A stretch of DNA of 64,000 nucleotides from contig JARBJD010000023.1 in the NCBI GenBank assembly GCA_033064195.1, positions 1-64,000 of the forward strand, read 5' to 3'. Positions within the stretch are counted from its first letter, which is position 1. Each line of letters starts with the position of its first letter. The notes under the pieces are model-generated. The model saw only the letters and a list, made by a program, of their open reading frames with translations, was not told where the DNA came from and ran no database searches. Below are positions 33,279 to 44,700 of this stretch, one piece after another. This DNA comes from Blattamonas nauphoetae (lineage: Eukaryota > Preaxostyla > Oxymonadida). A program made the position numbers and the translations under genes.

Positions 33279-35467
33279 TCATTTGAGAAGAGCTTGCTGA
33301 ACATATCTGATGTACTCCGCCTCAAAACGATCATGCAGTTTATTTGACGGCCTGAAGCGAAATTAACAAATCATTGGAAGAGCATACATGATGGGAACAG
33401 GTGGATCTTTGCTTTGAATGCGTGATTTGAGGAATTCTGAAGTTTTGATGAGCTTTGCCGTTGAACTTGTCGCGGCCTTCCCACTCAACAGCTCCAGAAG
33501 GGGCCTATACCAAGAAATGAAACAAACACAACATGAATAACAACGGTTGCTCACACTCTTGAACTTGAACCCAGGCCTGGAAGACCTGCCTCTCAGTCTG
33601 CCTCTCCTTCGCAGTGTGGACTCGCATCGACAACAACTGCCATGTGAGCAATTGGGTTGTTTCCAACATCGCACAGAAAAAGCTACTCGTCGAGATTTTG
33701 GGCTCGTTGATGACAGCATCAGAAGGTTGGGGAGAGCGAGGTCGATTGGATGCTTTGGATCTGGTGTTTGATTTGGTGGATGATGTTCGAGTGAGATTGG
33801 ATGTGGAGTTGGCGAGAGACGTGGAGGAGGCCGTGAGGGTGTGATCGGGGAGAGATGAGAAGTTGAGGTATGTTGAGTTGTCTGATAGAGAATGAGAAAT
33901 CGAGATGGCATACAGGATTTCGAGTGTGGGACAGTGAGTCGAATCAGATTCTTGTCTGCCACAGATTCTGGCATTGTTTCATTTGGATCGGTTAGAATCG
34001 ATGACAACGCAGATGTATCCTGTGAAGAGAGAGTAATGAGAAAATGATGGGAAGAGAACGGACCACGGATGTCTGAACTACGAAGGGTGTGACGTGTTTC
34101 AAAAGATTCCTCTGTCTTTGTAGAGTCATTCCAGCACAGCAACAGCAGATCACAGGAAGATGCGCCTTCCGCTTTGTCTTCATCACAGACTCGGCCCACG
34201 CTGCTGCAGATTGATCCTGAGAATGAGGATTCTGCTCGCCTGAGGACTCTCCGAATTGAACTCGTCTGTGTGATGAGAGTGGAGGAGAAGGAGAAGAGAG
34301 AAAGTCGTCGGAACGAGGCGATCCAAGCGGATCGAACTCACTTTGAGAGATCGTGTTTCGATTGATGTTCTGAGGTGTGTTTGGAGACGAGCGTGGCGAC
34401 AACATGATGTGAGTGTCATCAAACGACATGGCCAGATCCAATTCAAACGGCTTCTGCTCGGCCGCCTTTTTGGGAGACTGCGATTTGGACGGGATTCCGA
34501 TTGATGAGCCCTTTGATGGGATGGCCAGAGCAGCACTGAGGTGAGCGGGGAGAGAGGACGGCGGCTCAACAAACGGTTCGATTTCCAACTTCGGTTTTGG
34601 AGGAAAGTGACGTCTTGTCAAGTCTTTGATTTTCTGCTCTGCTTCTGGCGATTGTGTTGGATGGGTGCCCTTTCCCTTCTCCATCTCCTTGTCGACCAAG
34701 TCAAAATACGACAACCCACCAAAGTCCATGAAATGATCGTCGATCACTCTGTCCTTCCCTCTCAGCGACGTCGTAAGGTCCGTCCCGCCTGCGGAGACGA
34801 TGTGTGCACTTTCGCGCATTTTCTGGAATTGTTGGTTTGCTTTCTGGACGTCATCTGTTCGGTCTGTGCTGAGAGGGGGCATGTCAGAGACTTCAGGCTT
34901 CGTGGAGAAGAAGAGCGGGTGGATGTCAGCAGTGGAGTCTGTGCGAGGAGAACTGGTGGGGAGAGAATCGTCATCGAATAAATTATTCGACGGCTTTTGT
35001 GTTGGAACCGACATTCCAGCTTGCTGACTTTTTCCGCTTTTTGGAGTCCGAGGAGTGGTTGCGTCGATCTCTGTTGTCGCGTGGAGCTGTCTGAAGCCAG
35101 CTGTCGAATGGATGTGTGTTGTGTGATCGTTGACGATGGGAGGACCGATTCCTGTTGGATCGACAAACAGTGTGTCTGTGTCCAACGGCGGGATAAAATC
35201 ACGATCCAGGCCGATGTCTGGATACAGCTCAAGCTTGTCCAGTTGTTCGCTTCCGTCGTCTTTGTTTCCTCGCCGCTGGATCTTCCCAGGAATGGTTGGG
35301 GAGATTGGCGGAACATCGCCGAAGCCGGAGACGGTTGGTCGGCGTTGGGCTGAAGTGAGTTTTGGATTTGAGACGAAAGTTTTGGGTGAAATGAGATTGC
35401 TTGGTGTGGATGGGATGTGTGAAGACGGAACTATCTGATTGTGAGGTTGTTTCTGATGATGTTTCAT
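33279..35467 (-). CDS. unidentified protein, 673 aa, 5 exons, disordered N-terminal two thirds
   Basis: Model: 35467..34067, 34019..33914, 33881..33557, 33504..33388, 33351..33279; introns 47, 32, 52 and 36 nt; 674 codons in phase. Residues 1 to about 440 are Ser/Pro/Thr rich with short conserved-looking islands (LELYPDIGLDRDFIPPLD; MDFGGLSYFDLVDKEMEKG), typical of a scaffold. The last 200 residues look structured: AESVMKTKRKAHL, then SFFCAMLETTQLLTWQLLSM and VHTAKERQTERQVFQAW. The C-terminus is MPSNKLHDRFEAEYIRYVQQ. The last two exons are small but needed to reach this good end. No family could be named. The start is the first ATG after an A/T-rich leader; the next gene upstream ends only about 75 bp away. 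Confidence 0.7.
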
Positions 35468-35540
35468 TTGAGAAAGAGAAGATATTATTATTGAAGAAAG
35501 ATCGAGAATATGATTAAAAATGAAACTTTTTCCTCAAATA

Positions 35541-36140
35541 TTACAATACCTTTTGGGTTAGATGAGCATTTCTGTGTGTGGAGACGAAAGTTGAGAATGA
35601 AAGCTCTGGATGGAGATAATCTTCTCGTTTCTTGTCCAATCGGAACCCAGGCCGATATTCCGATGGATATGGAGGTTGTTTGAGAATTTGAGTGATTCCC
35701 ATGAAAGAATGAGGGGGTACTGTCAGAAATACTAGATCGCAGACTTCCAGAATCTATGCCGTGATTCAGGAAGAATGAAGAGAGAAAAGGCAAACCAATT
35801 GATTGTTAAATGTAACACGAACCCCTTCATTCACAAACTCCTGACATTTCTCTGGATGTGGTGTTGAGACAAAAAAACGAAGTGGTGAGAGGCCAGAATA
35901 ATCAAGAAGAGTTCGAAGGAGGAGTGATCCGACAGTACCACATCCAATTAATCCAATATGATAATCAGTGTTTGGATAGAATGGCTTTCTGACTTCCGAG
36001 AAGAGATGAGTGATGTAGAGAGCTTGGAGGGATATAGAAACATTGCTCAACGGAAATAACTGGTAGAGGAGAGTTTCAGATGGAGACATCTGAGATATTT
36101 CATTGATATACCGGTCAAACTCCGGAACAAGTTGAGTCAT
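35541..36140 (-). CDS. NOXRED1-like NAD(P)-binding protein, short form
   Basis: Model: 36140..35796 and 35753..35541, phase-0 intron of 42 nt, 185 aa. The centre is a Rossmann fold: IGLIGCGTVGSLLLRTLL gives the GxGxxG dinucleotide loop, then RFFVSTPHPEKCQEFVNEGV and, across the intron, VCDLVFLTVPPHSF. This is the pattern of the pyrroline-5-carboxylate-reductase-like family, closest in my reading to NOXRED1. The usual C-terminal dimerisation half is absent; the protein ends soon after the nucleotide fold at TAA. A canonical donor at 35549 suggests a possible further exon, but no good continuation was found before the next gene starts at 35467. Coding potential also extends upstream of 36140 without an ATG, so the N-terminus is uncertain. 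Substrate unknown. Confidence 0.55.
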
Positions 36141-36245
36141 GTTCCAAGAAGTTTGACTAAGGGCTTGTTTCAACGAACAAACTGAACGAAAAGGCCTAAA
36201 TGTGAAATAAAGAATAACAATAAATATGAACACAACAAATCTGCA

Positions 36246-39200
36246 TCAAAATCGATCATCTAACGGATGAAATATGTCACGGTGCTGAAGAGGACCCCAG
36301 CTGCTTGGTTCGGTTTTTAGCCGAGAATAATCAAAAGAACACATCAAAAAATCAGAAATATCTTCCAGAGGGGGAAGATGTGGTGTTGGATTTGACCTGA
36401 AATGCGAATTCATGGCTTGCGTCACCCTTTGGAAGTAATCTCTGAGGTTGAACCAATACCGTTCTTGTTCGGCCGTTAGCTTGTACTTCTTCGTTAAAAT
36501 ATCGCTGTACGAACCTCTTCGAGACAAGTGCGACGAAGGAGGAGCTTGTAACTTTCGCAAGAGACCTCTCCAATCATCGACTGGGCAAGACTTGACAGAA
36601 TAGTGAGAATGGTCGCACCATGGGTTTTCGACAATGGATGAAGACCAGTGAGTGCCACCGATGGAGGCAATGATAGAGGCTGTATTCAGTGTGCTTTCAG
36701 TCAGGATGCTTAGCCGAATAGACTTCATTGTGCTGAAGTGGAGGTGGACGAACAGAAGGATGGCGACGATTAAGGCCACAGAGAGCGCCAGTGAGACGAA
36801 GGTGAGAGTGACTATCGGGACGGTGTAAGATGGCGGTTGTGTTGGAGCGCGGATGAGACTGGACACTGGGAACTCGTACGACGAGGCGGAGAGAACAGGC
36901 TGGATGGTTAGGTCGAATCGTGTGAGGCACACGGGGATTTCGCATGTTGCGTATGATAGGTTGTGGAACTGAAGAGAGGAACAGAAAGCTGAGGAAGTGC
37001 AGTTGGCTTTTGTTGAAGATAATTCATTCAAACGAGCGATCTTGAAGGACAGGCCGAAATCGAACAAGTTCTGGCCGTGGATGTCGACAAGCGTGGAGTT
37101 GTGCGAGGCGCTGATGACGATTGGCTGAAAGAGAGGGATTGGGTCCGATGTGGTCTTCCCGTTCTTCTCAATCGTAACGATGCTTTCGTTGTCTGTCTCT
37201 ATCCAATATGACTTGTCTGCCCAGTGAGTGGTGGCAGACGAGAGGAGGATGGATGAATTCGAGGAGCGGATGAAGGGGATTGGTGATTCGAAGGATTGAC
37301 GTTTGAAAACGCACATCAAAAACGAAATGGAACTGTCAGCGATTGCGAGTGTGGATTCCTGTGAGACGGAGAATGAAGACGATGTAAAGAGCCCAACACA
37401 GGACTGGCAGACAATACGGCCAAGCTCAGAATTGCGAATAGGAGCTTGGGGATCAGCGGAGTGAAAGACAAACGTCGAACCGAACACTTCAAGGGCACAA
37501 TAGTTGATTGAAAAGATGGGAGAACCAGGAGGACAGAAACCAGTGAAGGACGAGGCACCGATATGAAACGATGACATGCCGCTGGTGTGTCCATTTGATT
37601 CGGAGGATGAGAGAGAAGAGGACTGAGTGGAATACTGGACGAGTTGAGAACTGAAAGAAGACAAGTCCAGGTCTAACTGACGGAGAGAGACACTGCCTGC
37701 TTCAGACAGAGTCATGAAAGGAAGACTAGAAGGTAGTTTCAGGACAGAAACCAAGTCGAGAATGATGTGGCCGGTTGACACTCGGAAGGCTCTGTCCGTA
37801 ACGCAAGTTTGAGTGAAAGTTGAGCGAGTGAGCGAGAGCTGTCCAGACTGGCAGAGGAAAAGAGTGGGTGTGGTGAGTGTTCTGAAGTCTGTGCTCAGTT
37901 GGGCACCCGAAATCTCCACGCTGTTAATTGTCGTGACAAAGACAAGGTCTTGTGGGAGATTTGTTGAAGATGAGGAAAAAAGAAGTTGAACAGAATTGGC
38001 GATGGGAAGAACAGACACATCGGAAAGTTTTGATTCTGGTTCAAAAAGACCAGAGTTCTTCACGAAAATGATTCTGTTGGACATGTTGAGTCGGTCATGT
38101 GCTCCTTGAATGGTGGAGCACGGGGTATCAGCACTTCCGCAGTATGGGTGACGGGTTGCGCTTTCCGACGAGGATGATGTGATGGTGGGGGAGGATTTGG
38201 GAGAAAAAACATCCAAAAAAGAAGTTGACACTGTTGATGAGATTTTAAAGCGAGCAGAGGTTGGAGTCGACGCTACAGGCTCGTGGTAGTCAAAAAGAAG
38301 CTTAAACATCTCCTTGTCTGCTGTGATATCATTCATTCTGAGTTCTGTATACGTTGAGATTGACGAATGGATGTTTGAGAAAGCAAGATCACGAATTTGG
38401 AAAGATGAGCCCTTGTCACACTTGGATGCATCGATTGATAAGAGTGGAGCAACGGACCTGAAGGGGTAAGAGATGTTTGATGACGCGAATGAGAAAGTCA
38501 AAAAATTGTGTGATGTGACGGAGAGGATGCTCGCAACGGAAGATGAAGATGAGCATCCAGATATAATACATGAATCGATATCAACTGAGGCACAATCATC
38601 CAAAGATAGGAGAGTTCCTTGAGTTGAACATCCAGAGATGTTGTTTGAGTGGAAGGCAATCGCTCGATTTGCACGAGCTTGGATGAGGTGCGAATACGCT
38701 GAAACTGATGTGAGAGTAGTGTTTTCAACGATAAGGTCATAACGCTGGGATGTTGGGGCAGTGCGAGCTGGAGCGAACAAGCATGTGATATCTGGCGAAC
38801 CTGTAAGTGAAATAAATTGGCAATCGTCATAGTATAATTGTTCGAGAGGACCAGTGCATATTTTTGGCATATGATTTTCAGCATGGAACGTGATTCTTGT
38901 GAAAGACGCACCTGATAGGTAGAGGGAGACAAATGGTAACATCGACTCACCCAAAAAGGAAATTGTGCAATCAAAAAATTGAATCAGTCCAGGAGCCCAT
39001 GGTTGACGAGTATAACTGAGAAAGCAGCCACGATCAGAGCGTGTGATGGTATGCGGAGAACGTTTCCGGCTTTCCGCTGGAGAAAAGTTAAAAGTTCCAC
39101 CAGAAACATTACATTCTTCATTGATTTGAGTTGATTCCCAAAGAGATAAATCGACAATTGCATATGGGGCGTCAGGGGTCGTTCGTACGAGTAACGAACG

Positions 39201-39455
39201 AATGGCGTCGATAACTGAGCAACATTTCTTGGTCTTTCCCGGCCCATTGCAATTACAATCTTCGTCGTTAGGGTCAATGACAATTGAACTTTTCAGAGTC
39301 TTCTCAAACATTGTTGACGGAGAGAAATGATCTTTATCCGGCTGAGATGGCCGTTTTCCTTTGTTGTCGAGATCAAACAAAAGACCATCGAGAGATTGGG
39401 AACAGGAGGGGAGCGATCTATGGACTATAAAGAGAATCGAAAGGAAGAAGGTCAT
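36246..39455 (-). CDS. large single-pass membrane protein with a repetitive, probably beta-helical ectodomain, 1069 aa
   Basis: One uninterrupted exon. The start at 39455 gives a signal peptide (MTFFLSILFIVHRSLPSCS). About 860 residues of Ser/Thr-rich extracellular sequence follow, with recurring short strands ending in S/N/G and cysteines (VDIDSCIISGCSSSSS; ILLSSATTHWADKSY), the texture of right-handed parallel beta-helix surface proteins. A transmembrane helix lies at about residues 878-908 (PIVTLTFVSLALSVALIVAI), followed by a ~160-residue cytoplasmic tail with QERYWFNLRDYFQRVTQAM. Members of this architecture in related protists sometimes carry a kinase inside the cell; this tail has no kinase motifs. 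Role is presumably adhesion or sensing at the cell surface (inference). The NOXRED1-like gene begins about 100 bp downstream. Confidence 0.75.
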   Translation of the reverse strand: MTFFLSILFIVHRSLPSCSQSLDGLLFDLDNKGKRPSQPDKDHFSPSTMFEKTLKSSIVIDPNDEDCNCNGPGKTKKCCSVIDAIRSLLVRTTPDAPYAIVDLSLWESTQINEECNVSGGTFNFSPAESRKRSPHTITRSDRGCFLSYTRQPWAPGLIQFFDCTISFLGESMLPFVSLYLSGASFTRITFHAENHMPKICTGPLEQLYYDDCQFISLTGSPDITCLFAPARTAPTSQRYDLIVENTTLTSVSAYSHLIQARANRAIAFHSNNISGCSTQGTLLSLDDCASVDIDSCIISGCSSSSSVASILSVTSHNFLTFSFASSNISYPFRSVAPLLSIDASKCDKGSSFQIRDLAFSNIHSSISTYTELRMNDITADKEMFKLLFDYHEPVASTPTSARFKISSTVSTSFLDVFSPKSSPTITSSSSESATRHPYCGSADTPCSTIQGAHDRLNMSNRIIFVKNSGLFEPESKLSDVSVLPIANSVQLLFSSSSTNLPQDLVFVTTINSVEISGAQLSTDFRTLTTPTLFLCQSGQLSLTRSTFTQTCVTDRAFRVSTGHIILDLVSVLKLPSSLPFMTLSEAGSVSLRQLDLDLSSFSSQLVQYSTQSSSLSSSESNGHTSGMSSFHIGASSFTGFCPPGSPIFSINYCALEVFGSTFVFHSADPQAPIRNSELGRIVCQSCVGLFTSSSFSVSQESTLAIADSSISFLMCVFKRQSFESPIPFIRSSNSSILLSSATTHWADKSYWIETDNESIVTIEKNGKTTSDPIPLFQPIVISASHNSTLVDIHGQNLFDFGLSFKIARLNELSSTKANCTSSAFCSSLQFHNLSYATCEIPVCLTRFDLTIQPVLSASSYEFPVSSLIRAPTQPPSYTVPIVTLTFVSLALSVALIVAILLFVHLHFSTMKSIRLSILTESTLNTASIIASIGGTHWSSSIVENPWCDHSHYSVKSCPVDDWRGLLRKLQAPPSSHLSRRGSYSDILTKKYKLTAEQERYWFNLRDYFQRVTQAMNSHFRSNPTPHLPPLEDISDFLMCSFDYSRLKTEPSSWGPLQHRDIFHPLDDRF

Positions 39456-39690
39456 GTCAATTTGATCCCACCCATCATCCAAGCATGACACAAATAGAAG
39501 GACGAAGATACAGTAGTCTTTCACATTCACAACTGCGTAGCCGTTATCATTGGATAGAAAGAACAGTCTAAGTTGAAACTAACAAACCCTGGGTGAATGA
39601 ACAATAAAAACTGCATCCAAAAAAGTGAATATTGAACAGAAACAGAAGTGTCTAAACGACGTAACCAAACAGTTTCTCCGCACAGCGAAT

Positions 39691-41518
39691 TCACTTTGCG
39701 AACTGTGTTAAATGGAAATTTTGGAATCCTTTGGATGGCACGGATGAAGACGTGATGACAGGGATTGTCATCCAATTTGGATTCGAGTCGGAGAAATCCT
39801 TGGAAGGGTGTGAACGAGAAACAGAAAAAATATCATTTTCTGATTCAGGAGACGATGTCGATAATGTATTTGACAGGGCCATTGATTCTGACGTCGTATT
39901 GAGACTGGAACTCGACGCGAGAGTTGAGGTCGGCGACACAGGTGGGAAACGCTCTCTTTGTATCCCATTCGGATGCGGATGATACGGTGGGTGTGATGTA
40001 TAAGGAGGAGGGATCCAATCTTCTATATATTGAGTTTGTTGGATGAATGGATGTTGAAGTGCCTGTTGAGGTGTCAAGCGCTTGCTTGGATCGTACTCAA
40101 GGCACTTACGTATAAACTGAAAATAAGACAAAAAATCTGTGAAGAGATGACATAGAAAAGAAGAAAATGCCAGGTTCCTTGACTCGGCTTTGTCGGTCCT
40201 TCGAAAACTTGATTTGGTGATACTCGATCGTTTTTTCGAGCGTGGATTGAACATAACTGTAAACTTTGGGCTGTCTACGATCGCCGGTTCTCTGGAGATT
40301 GAGATAATTAAGATTGAGGAAAGGAGGAGAGTCAAACTGCTTGAAATTCTTCTGTAGAGCACAAATGATAATTTCCTCGCTTTGAATAGTCCGTAACATA
40401 AAACTTTGGGGTATTTTTACCCCGACGAACCATTTCTGTTGGAATAGGACTGAATAAATGATGTCTTGGAAAAAAGATATACCCAAGCATCGATGTGATT
40501 CGATTCAATTGGTCGTGTTCAGTGCAACCTGGGAATAATGGATGGCCAATAAATAGTTCCGCAGTTATGCACCCGACACTCCACATATCGATATTTGTTG
40601 TGTAGGGTAATTGAAGGATAACTTCCGGCGAACGATAATATCGCGATTGAACATAAGAGAAGATAGTATGGCCTTCATATGCAGACGAACCAAAATCGAT
40701 CACTCGGACATTGGGGAGACAGCTGGAGAAAGAATGGCTTGGATGATAAAATACTGATCGACCAGAATATTTTCTGGCTTTAAATCGCTGTGAATAAGAC
40801 CAATTTCTTTTGTAACACACAGAGTTTCGAGTATTTGCTTCATAATCTGACGATAAGTGAGGATGAAGTGGAGATGACAGACTTTGGAGATGAGGTTGAG
40901 GGAGAATCCTCTATAATCTTTCTGTTTGAGTACAGAGTACAGATCAATTCCAAGAATGTCCGTAACAAAGCAGAAATGCCCATGAAAGTGAAACTGGTCC
41001 ACAAGTCTGATCATGTGCATTTCGTCTTCTGGATCAGCGATCAACAGCTGCAAAAATGAGATGAAAATTATATATACATCTTTTAGAACTCTGTGTTCCA
41101 CTGCGGCCTGTTTCGTGTATGCAGGCAGGTTCTTGATGACCTTCACAGCAAATGATTGATAAGTTTCTATGTCTACACATTGAAGTACTTGTCCAAAACT
41201 CCCAGACCCAAGAAAAGACTCAATGCGATATTGTCTGCCAACGAAATTCCCCAAAGAATCAGTTGCAGCGATAATGTCTCCGACACGAAAAATGAAGTTG
41301 CCTTCTTTGTTATCATAGCCTCGATTTGCGACTCCATCTGAATTCTTTGTCAATAATCTCCCTTTCTCTGTGTCAGTAGCCACATACACGTATGTATGAT
41401 CACATCTACGATAGAGCGAGGTGAGGTGAATCGTGAGCTGCGCCAAAGTCGAACGTCGTTGCTAAGACAAATCAAAAATTGGTAATAAATCCTAAAAAAT
41501 GTGTCAAATGCATACCAT
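39691..41518 (-). CDS. YAK1/DYRK-family protein kinase, 509 aa, 8 exons
   Basis: Model: 41518..41516, 41461..41078, 41047..40883, 40846..40755, 40722..40483, 40449..40338, 40291..40184, 40116..39691; introns 54, 30, 36, 32, 33, 46 and 67 nt; 510 codons in phase. Kinase landmarks: glycine loop GSGSFGQV (residues 86-93), AVKVIK lysine 108, catalytic loop HSDLKPEN with Asp205, DFG Asp224, and activation segment FSYVQSRYYRSPEV, whose tyrosine 238 is the DYRK-type autophosphorylation site. The pre-kinase box NRGYDNKEGNFIFRVGD matches YAK1. After the kinase core (CLEYDPSKRLTPQQALQHPF) comes a Ser/Thr-rich tail. HSD replaces the usual HCD/HRD. YAK1 kinases act in nutrient and stress signalling. The first exon contributes only the ATG, which sits directly at the donor. 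Confidence 0.85.
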
Positions 41519-41767
41519 GAAGAGTGATAGACAAGAGGATATTTTGAGAGAAATAAAGAGGTTTTGCTAGATCTGACCCGCTGTTTCTCGTGATTGATGT
41601 CGTTTTACATGTGTCAAGACATTTTCGAAAAAATAAAGAATAAAAAAAGCTTTCAACATGATTGTGACAATGCAGTTAAAGAAATAACAGAAGAGTAACG
41701 GTGTTTGTGAAGAAATAAGGTTGTGTGGAGACAGATCCGGGAGTTGATTTCGCGAATGACGGAGAGT

Positions 41768-44700
41768 TTATTCGAATTCCCCGTCAGAATCAAAGGTTGT
41801 GATGGGCATTTCTCTCGATTCCCTTGTCCCTCGCGTCGGGTTTTGAGGTCTTGCCAAAGAAGACCCTGGAGTGAGGAGAGCGTTGTGGAGAGCAGGCGAA
41901 TCAGAAAATGAAGGGCTGGGCTGCTGGGTGGAGTTCCTTTGGGAGGGATTTTGGGTGATGAATGCACGGAGAGTGGCAGGGCGACTGATCGGGCGAGGCT
42001 CATCGCGTGACGACAGTTCTTCTTCCTGCTGGCGAAGCTCGTTCAGAGCTGTGTCGAATTGTTGCTTGTCCTGACGCAGGTTGATGATGACGCATTGACT
42101 TCCAAGGCAGCATTCCAGCCCCATACTGTTCATCATTGTGAATCTGGTGCATTCCTGCTCGCCGGTGATGGAGTATTGCTGGATCCCTTCGATCACCTTT
42201 TGGAGGTCGGTGATTGGGATGTTGAGGGAAGTGAGAGAATAGAAGGAGGAGAGGAGAACTCCGAAGAGTCGGTAGATTCGGAGGACGCGGATTCGTTGGC
42301 TGAGAAGAGGATAGAAGAGAGTTTCGATCGAATCGTGGATTCTGGCATATTCCGCCATGGACAGCTGGTCTTCATTATCTGTCCCGCTTTGCTTGGTCCA
42401 TTTCTTCTTCTCCTCCTCCCCCACTCCGAGGGCGTCCATCAACGCAAATAACTTCCGAAGAGCACGAGGGAACTCCCGCTCGAAGTATCCAGCAGCTGGA
42501 GTGTCTGCACTAATCACAAAATTTGTGTAATCATTCTGGTCAGACTCGCGGAAGGAGTGGTTCAGAGACGAGCGAGTGTGGTTTTGATGTGGATGTTGAA
42601 ATGAATTTGTGACAACTCCGCCGTTCTTGACTTCGACACCGTCCAGCTCCAGCAGTCGCTTCATGAGCATGCGAGGTGTGAGGAGAACGAGCTCGCAGTC
42701 ACGTCTGTTCTTCTCAGACAGGTACACCCCATCCACGACGTGCGGGACAGTGGCTTCGATTGCTTCGACTGACACCAGACTTGTTTTCTTCTTCTTCTGC
42801 CTTTCCTGACTCTCATCCTTCCGAGATCTCTTCTTCGATCCTTTGGCAGGGAGTGACTCGCTGTGTCGAAGTGTGTCGCCTTGGAGAGGGGCGAGTCGGG
42901 CTCGACGTTGGGCACTCGAATCTCGGTTGCTGCCTCTTCTTCCATTGTCGGAGCCTCGCACTTTCCGTCCTTCTGACATTGCTCGTTCCTGCTCGCCTCT
43001 TTGCGTGCTCCTTCCTCGAGAATCACTTCGAGAAGATGGCGACGGAGCGAAGTAGAAGTTCTCGATTGTCTTCTTCCCGCCAAACATGAGAGGACAATTC
43101 TTGTCTCGTGTCGAATCGTAATCAGAACGAGGCGGCTCACTAACAGGCACAACAGGGCTCATCCAGTTCGCTTCCAACACTTTCAGCTGGCGAGTGGTGA
43201 GGTAGCTCCTTTGTCCCCGCAGAAGCTTCTGTTCTTCAGCTGGTCTGGGCTCCGACTTCTGTGATGGACGAGGACGATCTTGAGTGCCTGGTTGATAAGG
43301 CGGAGAGGGCTTCTGCTTAGCGGGGGTGTATTTCGTGGAGGAGGTGGTCTTCTTGTCGGGTGATTTGCTCTTCTCTTTGTGCTCTTTTGGCTTCTTCTTC
43401 TTTTCGGGAGAGTCTGTTTTGGAGTAAAACTTGCGTGTGTCTTCGATTTCCGGACTGCCTTTGTTGTTCTCCTTTGCTTTCTTTTCTTTCTCAGCCGCTT
43501 CTTTCTTTTTGCGTTCTGCATCGCGTTTCTTTCGTTCTGCTTCTTTCCTTTTAAGTTCTTCTTCTCGTCTTTGTCTGTCCTCCTCTTTCTGCTTCTGTTC
43601 GGCTTGTTGTTTCCTTTCCTCTTCTTCTTTCTTCTTTTTCTGATCTTTGAGTCGCTGTTCTCTCTTCTTTTTCTCTTCCTGTTCTCGCCGTTCTCTCTCT
43701 TCTTTCAATTTTTGTTCGTTCTCTCTCTCTTCTTGTTCCTTCTTCTCTTTCTCCGCTTTCTTCTTCTGGGCTGCTTCCTTCGCCTGTTTCTCTTTCTTCT
43801 CTTTCTCTTTTGTTTGTCTTTCTTGTTCTGCCAGTTTTTCCTTTTCCGCTTTGCTCGATTTATCAGATTTGTCTGATTTATCAGATTTGTTGGATTTTGT
43901 TGATTTTTTGGACTTCCGGGAATGCCTCGATGAATGTGATGAATCAGACGAATCGGATGATTGCGAGTGTTTTGATGAGTGAGATGAATGTGTTTTTCGT
44001 GAGTGACGTGAGTGTGTGTCGGGGTGTGGTTCAACAGAATGGGGAGGTTGCTGGTCGGTGGGAGATGGCGGTGAGTTGGTTTGCTGTTCCGAGCGAGACG
44101 CAGCATAGTCAGCATCATCGCTCTGATACCCAAAAGCTGCTCCTTCCTCCTCCTCTTCCTCGTCTTCTTCCTCACTTGACTCCCCCTTTTTCTTCGCAGG
44201 GACATCGGCTGTGTTTGGCTGAGGTTGTTGGTTTGAAGATTTGGGTTTTGGTCGTGGCTTTGGATCTTTTTCACTCTCTTCCTCATCCTCCTCTTCATCC
44301 GACGACGAGTCCTCTTTTGAGGATGGTTTGCTTGGTGGTTTCGGTTGAGGTTTCGGAGCTGTTTTAGGTTTCTCACTTTCCTCACTCTCCTCCTCGCTCT
44401 CCTCCTCACTACTCGACTCATCTTTCTTCGCAGGCTGAGCAGGTACAGCTTTGGGCTGAGGTTTAGGTGTTGCTTTGGGTTTCTCTTCTTCTTCACTCTC
44501 CTCCTCGCTCTCTTCCTCACTACTCGACTCCTCTTTCTTTGCAGGCTGAGTAGGTACAGGTTTCGGTTGAGGTTTTGGTGCTGTTTTGGGTTTCTCGTCC
44601 TCTTCACTCTCTTCTTCATCCTCCTCTTCATCAGACGATGACTCTTCTTTCGGTGCTTTTTGAGCTGGTGATTTTGGGTTGGGTTTTGGAGCCGTTTTGG

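Noticed and set aside
36246-36480. Fusion of the surface protein's tail with the NOXRED1-like protein
   Set aside because: The tail ends at a TGA in a clear frame, and no in-phase donor/acceptor pair connects the two frames.
43379-43876. 165-codon hydrophobic + strand frame resembling a membrane protein
   Set aside because: It is antisense to the Lys/Glu/Arg coiled coil of the acidic repeat protein, whose complement always reads Phe/Leu/Ser.
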